A DNA stretch of 64,000 nucleotides from Maratus speciosus (Eukaryota; Arthropoda; Arachnida; Araneae; Salticidae). The stretch spans positions 97,618,363 to 97,682,362 of the forward strand of contig OZ010790.1 in the NCBI GenBank assembly GCA_963932465.1, read 5' to 3'. A model generated the notes under the pieces. The model worked only from the letters and a program-made list of their open reading frames with translations. It ran no database searches and was not told where the DNA came from. Within the stretch, counting starts at the first letter, position 1. Every line of letters starts with the position of its first letter. This document shows, piece by piece, positions 13,401 to 28,400 of this stretch. The translations under genes were made by a program, and so were the position numbers.

Positions 13401-16400
13401 CATTAATAAAAATACAAATAAATCGTTAAAATAAAAATAACTTGATGACGTAAACACGTGTAACTTGCTTAAAGTCAAGTGAATGTGACATTTACGATCA
13501 ACCATTATTGGCATTTAATCTTATAGTTTGGCGATAGATTTTTGGTCGACGGGATAACTAAGTAGTAAATCCTTTTCACTATCATGGTTGAAATAAATGG
13601 TGCATTAGCATACATTTTGGCATGGTGTCCATATAACGGAAAAGTACCAAAAAAAGCTATTGGCGAGATTTGAACCCGGCTAACAAAAAAGTATCAAGAA
13701 TTCTTTGCGATCATGGCAACTGTTATGTAGTTTTATTTGAAAAATTAACTTTGATTCTTTAATCAAAATGGAAACCTTTCTTATGAAAAGCGAAGGAACT
13801 GTTGATGATAGTCACATTGACTTAGGCTATTATTATAGAAATTCTTTTCAATTCTAAAAACAGCACAAAGAATAATATTTCTTAACGATTACAAATTTAT
13901 TGACACATAGCTATTAAAAACAGAAAAAAAAACTTTAAAATTACTATTAAATGAGTATGTGTTAAAAGCAGGAAAATATTGAAAATTATGTCTTGAAAAT
14001 TGCATTTACACGTGAATATTAAAAGAGAAAGGAAACTTTAAAATAATAAATACATTAATATGCGTTTAACCCTTTCAGGGGCAAGGTACTTCTATTCGTA
14101 AAATGTTGAAATCAGTGAATGGCACTGGAATTTAGAAACAAATTTCGAAATACGAAAATGCTTTTGTTCACTTACTTAATAAAAGGAAAATTTTCATTCC
14201 AATATTCTGGTGCCAATGTGGCATTTAAGAATTAAGTGATCCAAAAATGAACCACCGCCCTTGAAGGGGTTAAAGCAGTAAATTGCAGTAATTGTAGTAA
14301 ATTGTATTATGTCAATCGTTTTATAATGCTGTTAAAAAATACCGGTCGGCAAAGATTCTGTTTACATAATTCATTTTATTTTAGCTTCTTTTCTGTTTAA
14401 CTGATCTTCTTTAATCAAACACGAAAACAACCATTGGATGTCTTAACAGCAACTGATTTGGCCTTAAATTTTCGCAATCAAAGGGAATTGAATGGAAACC
14501 CGTTTAATATTAACCGCCGCGGCGAGCGTCCCATCTTCGTCCGCAGCCCGTTATTCCTCTACTCTAGTCCAACTCTTTTGCAGAAGCAAGCTTCGTAGGT
14601 CCCCAGCCACGTCCTGAGTGAAATACACTCTAGCGCTATAGGTTTTTTCTTTATAATTCAATCTTCTTTAATCTTTTAAAAACTGATCAAATTAGTGTGA
14701 TTTTAGATTCTGCGGTGTCTGAACGGGGGTTGGCGAGCGCAGCTTGCAGGGGGCAGAGCCCCCTAGTTATTATATAATATTATAATTTTTTAAAACAGAA
14801 ATATACTTCACATTTAAAAGTTAAGAAATTAAAAAATTAGAATTATAATAAATTTCGCTAATAATAGTAGGGGAGAGTTGTACAAAACCAAGTAGGCAGG
14901 TAAAACCAGGTAGCACAAATTTCTCTTTAATTTGTACTGCTATTTACCAGCCAACATGAGGATTTACTTGTCGATTGCCATTACGACATTTGTCGCTCAA
15001 CAAAACGCTTCTGTGTGTGGTTCTTTTTTAAGTGAGGGATTTCGTTTGAATTACCCTTAAAAATTGTTTTGTTTGCTTCTATGTTTTATGCATATAATCA
15101 CTATTTTGTCAGCATATTAAATATTGCCAAGTACTACATCTAATTAATCTCTTTTTTGCTAGTATTTTAACATTTTTACTCATCTTTTACTATAGGATTG
15201 AGAGTAATGACACCATGTTTTAAAATCTGTGCCATGTTAGGGTAAAATCGGGTATTTTGGAGTGGGTCAAAACCGGGTATACCCAATTTTGTCCTAATTC
15301 ATGGAATGACTTTTTTAGCATAGTTAATAAATTAGCATTGAGCTTAAAATTCTGTTTAGTTACCTTATAATTCTACATTTATCTAATTACAGTGAAAACG
15401 TTAGTTTTGATTTTGTTTTATATTAAAAAGAGGGACTAATTTTTAGCTTAAATTTATGAAATTAAATAATAGACAATGATTAATGAACAGAATAATGATA
15501 CCAAATAACTTTCTAATCTGTGGTATAATTACTTATGTTATAGGGCTATTTCAAATTCAAAATACATATTGCAAATTGTTTTTTTTAATAACATATTCTG
15601 CCCTAATTGATAAATAATCAATAAAATCTTAATTCCACATAACTAGGCTACATAATATATAACAAGATTTTTTTTTAAAAATAAATATTTAACAAGCAAG
15701 AGAAAACCCTCTCTTGATGGATGATGTTTTTTCAGACTCATTTATTGTACATACAGTAGAAGATCTTTATAATACAATTCTCCACTTAATGCACAACATC
15801 TCAGGCATAAACAATAAATTTTGCCATTAAGAAGCACATGAATTCCCACTTTGTAAAAAATTGCTACTCTCTAGAAAACTAAATTTGATACATTAGTTCA
15901 AATTTATGTTCTTAATTCAGACTTTTTAATGAAAGAATTGCTGTTATTACAATAAACATTTTAGAAAATGAGTAATATAATGTATTATTTGGTCCAGGTA
16001 TAGTTGGGCCATGTTTATAAAGTAAATTTAACAATGTGGAAAGATCTATATAATACAAAAATTTATAATCAGGATAACTCCTGGTGACAAGGAATACAGT
16101 ATAAAGATACTCTAATGTATTTTGATATGTTTCAGACATATTTGGCCATGTTTACAATGTAAATTTAATGATGTGTGAAATGTGATCCATATAATACACA
16201 ATCTTGCATTTTTAGGTTTGTGTTATAAAGATCATCTACTGTAATAGGTGTGGATGGATTATGAAAGAAGCCTTCATAATTTGGTTTAAAAAAATTATAG
16301 TTTTCCAATACTTCTCCTGGAAAGCCTGTTCTTTTAATCTTTGTTGGGCATTCAGCTCATGCTAAAAGCATCGAGTTAATCTTGCAACAGAAAGCAATGC

Positions 16401-19400
16401 AATTCTCTTATGCTTCCCTCTACACACAACACATCGACTTCAGCCCCTTCATGTGCCATTCATGGCTCCTCTAAACTCATACTACGAACAAGAGGTGAGG
16501 AAGTTGTTACTTTACAATCTTTGGCGATCTGCAACAATTTATCAAATTGGAAAATTATTTAAAGCTGCATTTTCGAGAGCAGCAAATACTGCAATCATAG
16601 AGTTTAAGAAAACAGGGATTTTTCTCTACAACAATGTTTTTTGCCCCTTCGGAAATGACAGAGAAACCCATGAATGTCAGTGATAACACTGCAGCAAAAA
16701 ATATTTCTGAAACATCACAGGATAATGGATCACAACCTTCTACATCTAAAAGGGTTGGCATCAGACATCCAACAGTTGACAACATCTAGCCTCTTCCACA
16801 TTGAGCTGATTACAACTGCTTCCACATGCAGCAGTTGACATTGCAATAATAGAAACCATCAGTGATTCAAAATGTTTTCTCTACAGAATACATTAGTAAA
16901 CTTATCCCATCAACACCTTTAGATTGTGTAGACCAGCAATCTGTATTTCTAATTCGCCTAAAATTCCCTCTGCAGGAAAGTTTTAGAATTGAGAAAAGAG
17001 CTGACAAAAGAAGGAAAAAAACTGTTACTTTGAATTCCTTGCCCTATAAATTAGAGCTGGAAACAGATGTTAAGGAGAAAGAAGCCAAACAGCCTGTAAA
17101 ACGAAGAAGGAATTAAGAATTAACAGAAAAAGAAATAAAAAAAGTTTGAAGAGACATTGTCAGAAGATGAAGAAGATAATGAAGGCTGCATGTGTTGCAA
17201 TGAACTTACTGCAATTCTAAATCCAAAGAAGATTGGAAGCATGCAGTAATGCAGAAGAATATGATGACAAATTCAATTGCAATTTTTGCAACTAAAAGAA
17301 CACTGAGACTTTCAGAGTAAAGAAGGTAGGCCTGTACAATGTAAAAAAATTGCCACAGGTTTATTTTTGGCACATGGAAGAAGACATGTGCAATTCAGTT
17401 TTGCTAAAAGCAACAAAAATGTATTTTTTCTATATTAAACAAGAATCTTTTGACCAAAATAAGATTTCCACGAATTTTAAATAGATAAGATACCCGGTTT
17501 TATTCAATCAGTGGGGTAAAACCAGATTTTTGCATATGTCTGAAAAAAGCTATTTTTTATATAATCAATTACATTTTTTATTGAAAAGAATATGTTTTAT
17601 TATAGCCAAAGATTAATTTAATATTAAAAACGGTAGTCAGAGTTTTTTTTCCCATTTGAGAACAGCAAACATTTATGGTACCCGATTTGCCCCACCTTCC
17701 CCTATATTTTGACAAAAGGCAGATTAATGTCATTTAATATTATTTTTTAGATAAATATATTTTTTAAAAATATCATTTTCTGTGATGACTTGAAAATAAA
17801 TCCTTTATTTCAAATTAAAAATACAACAAAATATTCGGCTAGTACTCGTATTTAGCTTTTTTGCCAAATATTCAGTCTTGCCTAATATATGAGCAGACAT
17901 TTAGCTGAATACATATAGTTGAATATTGTTAGATATTTTGTCGAATAAATTCAGGATAATAATAAAAATAATTTTTTAAAATGTGTTTTAAAATATGTTT
18001 AAAGAATATTACAAAAATATACTGTGTTACATAAATTTATAAAAAATGCATAACATTTATTCATTTTAAAGTAGTACAGTACATTTAAATAAGTGTACTA
18101 CATGAATAAAAACTTTTCTTACTACTTAATTTACTCAAGCAGCATGTGTATCATGTCTCATCATGTGTCAAACATCATGCATGTAAACATTGCAATTTTT
18201 CAAACAAAATTGCAAGATATATACCACATTGCATTCTTGAGTTGACTTGATACCCTTTGAATATATATATATATACAGTACAGAATTATTTATTCAGAAT
18301 TGTTGGGGTCATACTGCTCACCCGCAAGAAAAGTGACACATCTCAACAAAAGTAAATTTCACAGAAGAGGCAAAAAATAAAAAAAATGTATGATTTTACT
18401 GTAAAATGAAATTACAGCACTTAGCTCTGCATGCAGGAGTAAAAATGTGTGATAGAAGCATAATACTAATACCTTTAAGAATGAAGACGTAGATGAGTTT
18501 TGGAGAGTTGAGTAATTTTACCTCCCCACACAATCTACCCACCGTCTGTGGTCACGAATGGATATATTGCATAACAAAGCAATTTTCCATATAACTACAC
18601 ATGAAACTTTAGCGATATGTATTCTGTATAACAGGTTTTTCAGGAAAACTGATTGGTCATATAAGCAACATCCATTTGATCAGATTTGTAGAATGTACGG
18701 AGTTGTGGCATTGTTTGTGATTTCAAATTAATTATTAGATTACTCAGATTAAGAATCAGCTCTAAAGAATATGAAAGAGTCAGAGTTTGAAAGAAGACAA
18801 TTTATGGGAATCCCTTCATAAACAATAATTCTGTATGAAAATCAAAATGCCCAATATCTAACTAAATAGGCTTCCATTTCAAATCCTAGATGTTGGCATC
18901 AAGTTATATGTTGTAATATGTTATATGTTGTAATGTTTCAAGCAATGTACATGTCAAACTGGCACTGTATGGCAGTTTTTTCTGGAAAGATTCTGAAATA
19001 GGTCAATTGGCAATATCATTCTAGATAACTGGTTTCCAGATAAACGGTTCCATACTGTATATATATTTTAAAATTTGAACATTTTACAATATGTTTTAGA
19101 TATATTATTAAATTGTTTTAAGAAGAAAAATAATTTAATAAAAAAAAAAAAACGGAATTTTAACAGTAAAATTTGAAAAAAGCAATTAAACGAAAAACAA
19201 ATAATAAAATTTTAAAACCACACATCAACAATTTTGGACTTTTTGCAACAATGTTTTTTTCCATACTTCTCTAACAATTGTGCTATATAAGGACCCAGTT
19301 TCTAAAAAAATAAGTAAAATGTTATGACAGATGTAAAAATGATTATTTACTTAACATTTTTATTTAAAAAAAAAATTAACTACAGTATGGAACCAGTTAA

Positions 19401-22400
19401 CTGGAAAACCAGTTATCCAGAATGATATTTCTAATAGACTGATTTCAGAATCTTTGCAGAAAAATGTGCCATACACTGCCAGTTTGACTTATGCATTGCT
19501 TAAAACAATTGTATAATTTGATGACAGCATCTAGTATTTGGAATGGAAACACATTTAGTTATATTTCAGATGCTAATTTTTATGCAAAGGAAACAGAAGA
19601 ATTTTTATTCCCAAAGGATTCCCATAAATTACCTTCTTTCAAATTCTGATTAACTTTTGATCTTACTTGCATCTAATTCTTAATTCAAGTAATCTAATAA
19701 TTAATTTAAAATCACAAATAATGCCACAACCACATATATTCCACAAAACTCATCAAATGGATACTGCTTTAATGCCCAACCAGTTAACCAGAAAAACCAG
19801 TTATACGGAATACATATGACCCTAACCATTCTGGATAAATGGTTCTGTACTGTATTTATATTACTGAAAATCCAATCCTTAACCTTTAAAAACACAAACA
19901 GCGTACTGAAGACATCACTTAGTGAGAAAACAGCTACAAATTCCAAAATAATTGCATGATAACCATATGTGCCTCATTTATCCTTTTACTAAAGAACTTT
20001 TGGCATTCAAATAGGGTTTAATCTAAGAAAAAGGGATTTTTAGCTTTTTGGCTAATTGCAGCCAATAACTTCCAGCCAAATAAAAAAAGCTTTAGCCAAG
20101 GAAAAAAAAAAGTTTTATTTTATACAAAATTTCTATATACATGAGTATTATTTTTAGTTATGCAATATACAAACAAATACATCACTCTGTAAGATTGACC
20201 CTTCGAGATTTGGCTGTATACCACACAGCAAATGCTTATTTTTAATGAAAATTCTTTTCAAAATTCCCCTTCCACATTAATCATGATTAAGTTACTTAAA
20301 TTCTTGATTGTCAGTTTGTTTCTCAAGTCAGTTTTTGTTATATTCATGAGACTGAATCCCCCTTCACAGTCTGCTGTAGACAACAAAAGTGATGCTATAA
20401 ATTCATACAAAGAACTCACATTGGGTAACATGCCAGTAATGCCATTTTTATGAAAAAAAAAATAATACAATAAGCTAGTTTCATTTCTTTGCACGTTGTA
20501 GCCAGAACCCACATCACCCACATAAATTCAAGTCAGAAAAGTTTATACGACATGCATCTGGCACATTGATGATTCTAAGCTAGTACACATCATATCCTAT
20601 GCTTATACAATCTGCGATTTTCATTTTCGCCATATGCTGGAGTCGTGTCTGATGCAAATAACATCACATTGTTTGCAGATGTTTGCATAGAGAGCATGAG
20701 ACAAATTTTGAAGTGTTGCCGCAGCACGGATGCAATATGAGATTTTTTTTTCGTTTTTGTGCAACGGCAGCAAGTTTGTGAAATGCAGAACAACAAAATG
20801 GGAATGATATAGCATATTTCTTTGGCTGTTATTTGGCTAATTCACTAAATGCTTTGGGGGGAAAAAGCACTTCCAGTTAGCTTTTTGGCTATTTGGCTAG
20901 CTCTAGATTAAACATTAAATAATGTTTAAATTGAAGTTTGCAATTTTTTCTGCTGTTTTTCGTTATTTTTATAGGCAAAAGATCACTGGGTATGGAATGG
21001 AATATGCTACCCATGTATTTGTGTAATTTATTCCATTTCTTAATTAAGTTAGCTTCTTTATAAATTTGATGTTTATCACTGTTATACTATCAGGTAATCC
21101 AGAAAGTAAGTTCCGTTTAGCAACATAAGAAAAGGAAAAAAATCATTTGGAACTAACTTTTATTAAATAATGAACTACAATGGTCAGATTAATTTTCGAC
21201 ATAGGTACCACCATTGTTTAGACATTTATCGTAGCGAGGCACAAGTGTTTGGATGCCCTTCTCAAAGACCGATGCCACCTGCGATTGCAATCATCGGGTA
21301 ACAACAGATCTTACCTCGTCATTGTTCCTGAACTGGTTGCCAGCAAGAAAAGTCTTCAGGTGCTTGAAAAGAGAAAAATCCCTTGGTAAGAGATCCGGGC
21401 TGTAGGGGGTGAAAAAAACTTTGTTTTCAGGTCCTTCATTGAAGTGATGCAACCACCTTCTGACCATGGAATCGCTCACCGCCTTAGGTCTGTAAACCTC
21501 ACAAATTTATCTGTGAATTTCACATGCTTTGGTGTTTCTCGCAGGGATGACCACCTTGGTAACTCAGCTTATGCATTGAAATCAGATGACCAACCGTATC
21601 TCGCATGCGGCGGGATGCTCGATTGTTTTAAACATTTTAAACTCGCTCCAAATAAGTCAGCGATCTGAAAATGCCTTTCTTCACTTATCAATGAATCAGC
21701 AGGTAGAATGCGTGTGCTTGAACTAATGAACACAACTATTCAGCAGCGAAAAATGGAAAGCAGAACTTTCTGAATTATCTGATATTACTGAACATTGCAT
21801 TAAAGAAGAATATCATCAAAAGGTGATATTTAAATTTTAAATAACATTGGAGAATAGAGTGTGCTGCTTGTGTTTTTAAGTTACTATAAACCATCTTTGT
21901 TATATTATTTCAAATAAGTGCTTTTTTTTATCATCTCAATGTTTATTACTTTTACACTACTACTGAACATTGCATTTAACAAAAAGATTATTAAACATTG
22001 TTATTTAGGCTTTAAAATGTCTTGGAATATACAGAATTGTTAGACATGTTTTTATGTTATTACTAACTGTCTGTGTTTTTAAAGGTAAATTTTATGAAAT
22101 GCATCATAAGGATTGCCTATAAAAGAATCTATTGAAAAATATAACAAATATTACTATAAGTAAAAGCATTTTATTTCAATATTAAAGCATTGTTTTTTTT
22201 TTATTTACACTGTGAAAAATAAAAGCTGTTACTGGCAAAGCTTGCACCCAGCTAAAATAAAAGTACCCGATTTCTTATAAAAAAAATCTTTTTTCTTTTT
22301 CTTTTCTTCACTCTTTTTTTATTTTTATTTGTTTACTTATTTATTTATTTTTTGTATTTTAAATGAAACAAGGAAAGGTCTCTACTTTAAATTAAATGAA

Positions 22401-25400
22401 TGCAACACAAATGATGGCAATTGAAATAGTAGTTGGTGATTCATCATTTGTACCCAGCTAATGAAAAAATAACATTAAAATTTCCTCATAATAAATTTTG
22501 AAAAGAGACAAAAGTGAAACATTAAAATGTATAAAACACCAGATTAATTTTTTAAAAACCTTTATAAAATGGTATTAATTTGGTTATATTTCAGTTGAGG
22601 TTGAATCAAACATAAAATGACAAAATTATAAAGAGTGATGTAGAACAGACTTGCTAAATACAAAAGCTTTTTTAAAGTATCATAAAAGCTAAGAAAAACT
22701 AAGTTATTTAGTTAATTTAGTCTTTCGATTTAATTCCAATTACAATTAACATTGTGCAAGGTGGAACTGATCTGGAAATTTTCCATTGTAGACAGTATTC
22801 TGCCTTACACAAAATTTACTCAATGTCTATGAATTCATTACAACTTAGAAATCTTTTTGAGTTAGGCAGATTTCTGCTTTTCACAGAGTCTGCCTTAGAC
22901 ATGGTTTACTGTATTTATTAATGATGTTAATCCCCTTTTATCCTTCAAAATCTGTTTATTCTGTATTTTTAGGGTTCTGTACTTAAAAAGTAAAAACAGA
23001 ACCATTATAAGATCACTCCTGTTTCTGTCTGTCACAGCCATTTTACTCATAAACTATGGGATGTGGAAAGTTCAAATTGGGGGAACTAATAAAGGCTATT
23101 GACCCACATCTTTAGAGATTATTAAACATTCACAAATATATTTAGGAAAAGTGTAGAGGGGCTAATTAAGTTACTTGAAAAAAAAAAAAAAACTTTTCTT
23201 TGTATATCATGTGGGGTATTCTGTGAAAACTTTCATAAGGCTGAACTCAAAAATAAATTTCTTTTAATTTTAGGTATTATATTTTCAGAGATATCGTCGA
23301 AAATGTAGTGCAAAAATATGTCCCCCCCCCCCCCCATCTATTCCCAAATCTACTGAAACTAAAATTATGAAAAAATTAGAGGTAGTAGACGTCAACTTAA
23401 ACTTTGCAGGAAAATTATAGCGATTACCATAAGTCACATAGTTTCTTTTTAAAAGCGAATTTTTCCGTTACGCACAAATTTCGATTTGCGAGCATTCAGC
23501 AAAGGTGTTGAGGAACGCTGGAGGTACCTATCATAGTTATAAAAGCATTGTTGATAATGATTTTTGAAAAAAATCATCGGTAATTACAATTAGCCTAGTT
23601 ATTAACCCTTAAAGACATGGATGGTTTGGACATACATAATGACAGGAGCGGCATACTCTATGTTCCATCGGCTTTCAAAGCTTAGATAAGAACTTTTAAT
23701 TATATATTTGTCTAATGCAATGCCCAGTAGCAGTAGAAAAGCAATAAATATAAAATTGTTAAAAAGAAACTAATTTAATTACAATTAATCACATAAATAC
23801 TATGGGATTCGTGATTAGATTGCACTGAGTGGATCTCTCAATACGCCCCCATGTCTCCAAAAGTAAATCAAAAACCTATATAGAAAAAGCACTCTGAGTG
23901 TGAGTAATACTCACATTTGACCATTCATTTTATTATACAACCATTATTTATTTATTTATTTATTATTTTTTTGTACATAAAAATGAAAAAAAAATAAATT
24001 TACTAAAACACATTTTAGCCTCATTTAATAGATTTTTTACACTAATGGGTGCTGGGGCGCTATTCGACCCCTACATCTTGTAATAAATGCAAAGGAACAT
24101 TTTGCGTGATTTTAGTATATGAAGTTACAATTATATTTATATAAAATATAGTAATGAACTCGTGATTGTAACAGTTCAAATTTCAGTAAATATAATAATG
24201 GAGGTACAGAAGAATATTTATTATTCAATTATAAATATTATATGTATATTTTATTTTAAGGGTTTTAGGTTAACGATATATATTTTATGCGTAAGAAAGT
24301 TTGTATCCCAGAGTATAGCAACAGCTAAGTTCTAGGTAGACTTAATAATGACAATGTCATTAATAATGACAACAGGGACAATGAAATATTTATGAGAGGA
24401 TGTCGTTAAGTCAAAGTAGGGACCACTGTGTGTTTATGACTCTTCACCTCTGACCTAAAGAGGAGACAGAATTTGCATAATTTTATGTGTGTGAGTTTTG
24501 CTGACACAAATTACAGGACAGCAACGGACCCTCCTTAAGGGTACGTCATCCAATAAGAATACATCTGAAATTTTAAACCGGCCCACAAACGGGTAGGAGT
24601 TTTGAGAAGATTTTAATGTAGGTAGTTAGAATTTTAAAAAAAGTTCAGAGATGTAGTAACAAAAAAAGAAGGTGTATGAGACACTATGTAAAAAGATGCC
24701 AATTCAGATGGATTTAGCTACATGGAGCAGGAGAATTTTCCAGCGACTAATGAAAGGATGAGTAGACAGACGAGTGCCTCTTAGACTGGCCACCCGCGAC
24801 TCCTCATCTGGCCACAGCGATGAACGCAGATCCGGTCGATAGCAGCGATCTTTCCCCTATGACTCTAGACGACAGAAATCAAGTCCCTAAATGGTTTTGA
24901 CTCTTCACAACCAAAGGAACCAATTTCACGTTTTACCACAAAATAATTATTCTATCTGTTTTTTGAGAACGTATGCTTTAATCGGTAAAAATGACAATAT
25001 GTGTTCCAGATACGCTTTCTAAATTTGTAATTCAAGAATTAACATTTTTCAACATATTTTTATTTACGTACTAGTTTAGAATTTCCTAGTAAAAGAACTG
25101 TAGAGAAGTTATACTAGATAAAATATATACTCTGAAGATGTTACTAAAAAAAAAGGTATGTTAAAAGGACAGTTTCCAGGGTTAAAAAAATTTGTGAATA
25201 ACAGCACCTAAAATCTGTTTTTATTATTTTCTCAAGTTAAGGATTTTTGTAAATAATTGTTGCTTAAATATATGTAAATAAAAATGTTTAATCAAGCGAT
25301 AACAGTCTCTTCTCTCCTAGTGAATAATTAATTGTGTGTCATTGCTTGTAAAGATATTTCTATTTTAGGAATTTCATAGAATTTTCAAGAGTTATCATGT

Positions 25401-28400
25401 TGACTCAGTAAAGTTTAGATAAAGAAATAAAAATTATATTAATAAAAAATTTAAAAATACTTCTTTCGAAAATTATCAAAAGGCAAAATTCATGAGTAAA
25501 AAGGGCCCTCATAAAAATTCACAATGCATCCTATTTTGGTAATTTAATTATTGATTATAGTGCGAATGTTATTGATAATCTTTCGTAATTCGCGTTGCCC
25601 TTTTACCAGAATTTTATGATTTACGATCACATTCTTTTTTATTTATTAAGGTAAATTAAAATTTGCCAAATCTGCCTTGTCAAGGGTGAATGATTTGTGT
25701 GAACCAGATTATTTTCATTATAAAAAAAATATCAGTTATAAAAGTGTGTTTATATATGTCCAGCAATGGGAAAAGTATAAATTTGCAGTTTGTGTCATGC
25801 ATCACACTTTAATTTAAGAAAATGAAAGAAATGTACATTAACATTAAAAATAATTTATTATTAAGTAGCTGACACAGTCGGTGTTGCTTTGGCCCATGAT
25901 ATTAACCTTAAATATACCTAAAATCAGTGTCGAATGACTTTATATTTTTTAATGAAAATCTTTCTAAATGAACATAAAGTTGGGGACCCCAGCACCATTT
26001 GCAGCATACACTCTTGAATTTGCATGATTTTATATTTTTAAATGAAAATTTATCCAAACAAATCTAGATTTGGGGGCACTACTGCCTTTGGCAGCATACA
26101 CCGTTGAATTTGTGGTCCAACTCAGATTGTATGAAAACTATTACTCTCCCAGTAATGTAGATTTAAAAAATTAATCTTGACCTGAATCACAGGTCAGATT
26201 TGAACCTCTAAACTTCTAATAACCCCTTAGAAACTCTCTAGATTCATCCTTCTCTGTACCATAAATATAAAAGAAAAGAAACAAGCAAGAGAAAATGAAA
26301 AAAAACTTGGTAGGAATAAAGAATAGTATAATATTCACTGAATTACATACAAACAAAATTTATAATTTTCGATAAGAAATACATCAACAAGCATTAGGCA
26401 TTTATTCATGAAACAGAATAAAATTATAGGGTAAATAAAAATGTCATATGATAATATTATTATTTTATTCAATAGATCAAAAGACAAACAATTAACATTC
26501 AACGAATATTAATAAATTCTTCTTTAACAAATTCTTACCAAAGATATGTGAAGTCATAAGTGCTAACTTGTTACTTTCAGGGTCAATCCTCAGAAAACCC
26601 CTTTCACAATGGAGCTTGGTTTTCTTCACAGGATGCCATGTCTCTGACCTGAAATGATGGAAAATCACAGATTAAAGCAAAAATTTCAGAATAAATATCA
26701 AAATGACAATTGGTACATATTGGTTAGTTCGACTTGTATTTTCTCAATAACCTTTTCTCGATAAAAGGCCATTGCAGCTATTTGCATTGAATATTATACC
26801 GGTTATTTCAACTTATATTTTCTCAGTGAGTTTTTGGCAATAAAAAGTCATTGAAACAATTTGCATTGAATATCTCACTGTGAGTTTTTGTAAAATTAGT
26901 ATTTTATTGTGAACCTTTTTATAGAGATAGCATTAACATGCAATAATACATATGAGATACAATAAAAAAGAATAAAATTTTTTTATCTGCAACAATAAAT
27001 AAAATAAGAAAAATATAATGAATTTATAAATATGCATAAATCTTTATTAGTTAAAATATTATTTTATACAAAAAAATATGTATAAGTAATATTTGCTTCA
27101 TTACGAGAAAATCATTAATTGAAATATTTGAAGGAGATGTTAGAATCAGTAAGGATCAAAGCAGAGACCCCAGAGCAGCAGACAAGCTCTATAGTGGCAA
27201 GCAAAAGGCTAGCTCAGTTGTGTCCTGCTAGAAACTCGTTTTACTGCTGTGTGAGGTGGTGTCACTGGATATTATACAAAATAAAATTAGAATAGGATAC
27301 TGCCAAAAACGGAATTAATATTTAATGCTAATAAATGTTTTTTTCATTTCCTTAAACTGAATACCTAGAATGTTTTTACATTATTGACAAATAAATAAAA
27401 AGTTGCTGAAAAAAATATGAGTAAGGACAAGAGATATAAAAACTAAATGGATATTAAATCGAGAATATTTTAAATTTAAACGATTATTTTAATTAATGAC
27501 ATACATTAATCAGCACAAATTTCCCACCTATATTCATTTAATGCTTGCCAAGTAGAGTTTTATTTTGAAAATAGAAAAGAAATACTGTAATTTCAATCAG
27601 TTTCTGATCATAACTATTTTCACAACAAAAATTTTGATAAATTTTAAAGATGAAGGGTAAAAAATAATAAGCTAGTGGATTAAATAATAAAGAATCATAA
27701 AAGAAAAAGTGTAACAAATAAATAATGGTTTTGTTGAATAAAGATAAAGACAATTAAGAAAACTTAAAAATAACAACTATTTGGCAAATGAATCTTAATT
27801 CTCCCTCCCCTCAAAAATACATGATACAGTAGACCAGTGTTCACATTTAATTTTTAAAGGAGCAGGATGGATTTATCAAAAGAACACTTTCTAATGAATG
27901 AAAGTGTGATTTCCTTAGCTCCCACTAGATTCCCTGTACTTAACGTGTATATTATATATTGAGTTGTACAACAAAAAGCAAAATAATCTGAATGAAATTA
28001 CATTATATGTTACTAATTGTTGGTCTTCATCTTTTTTAAAATTCATTAAATTTTTTTAAAAGTCAAAATACTTTGAAAAAAGAAAAAATAAGTGAACCTT
28101 TATGAAATCTTATAAATGACAAAAGTTGCTTCTAAATTGCAATTCACAAATAAAGCTCAAATGGAATAAATTTTCTACTTGAGATGCAACGAATATTCGG
28201 CCCATTCGGCCTGTCTGCCAAATATTCAGCTTCGGCCGAATATCAAGTCCATTATTCGGCCTTGGCCAAATAATACTGTAATAAATGTTTTTATATTTAC
28301 ACGGTATAACTTTTTAATTTGACAATTTATATTCATCATGTATAATGAAAATTTTATTTGAAATTAACTAACATTTTTTTTTCCATTTACTTTCATTTTT

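Larger units (their letters stand above)
11516..14766 (+). mobile_element. Non-autonomous Helitron 1, with nested MITEs
   Basis: The element starts TCTACCCTATATATATATAT, ends with the hairpin GGGGGC-AGA-GCCCCC followed by CTAG, and is bounded by host A and T, the standard Helitron A|TC...CTAG|T arrangement. Two more copies (39245-41481 and 45805-47068, both minus) share the ends. No Rep/helicase coding is visible, so it would depend on an autonomous relative. It contains a composite MITE (12028-12636), a truncated MITE (12691-12936), a MITE within a MITE (12995-13648) and a TTAA-bounded MITE (14066-14273). A GC-rich block (14508-14640) is absent from copy 2. Confidence 0.9.
14870..17702 (+). 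mobile_element. Pogo-like (Tigger/Jerky type) DNA transposon, degenerate
   Basis: The left end GGGGAGAGTTGTACAAAACC and the right end, reverse complement GGGGAAGGTGGGGCAAATCG, are flanked by TA on both sides. Phrases of the type GGTAAAACCGGGTA recur inside (about 14900, 15240-15290, 17490-17530), resembling subterminal transposase-binding repeats. The interior carries a broken pogo transposase and a nested MITE (15754-16241). Length is 2.8 kb including the nest. Confidence 0.85.
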
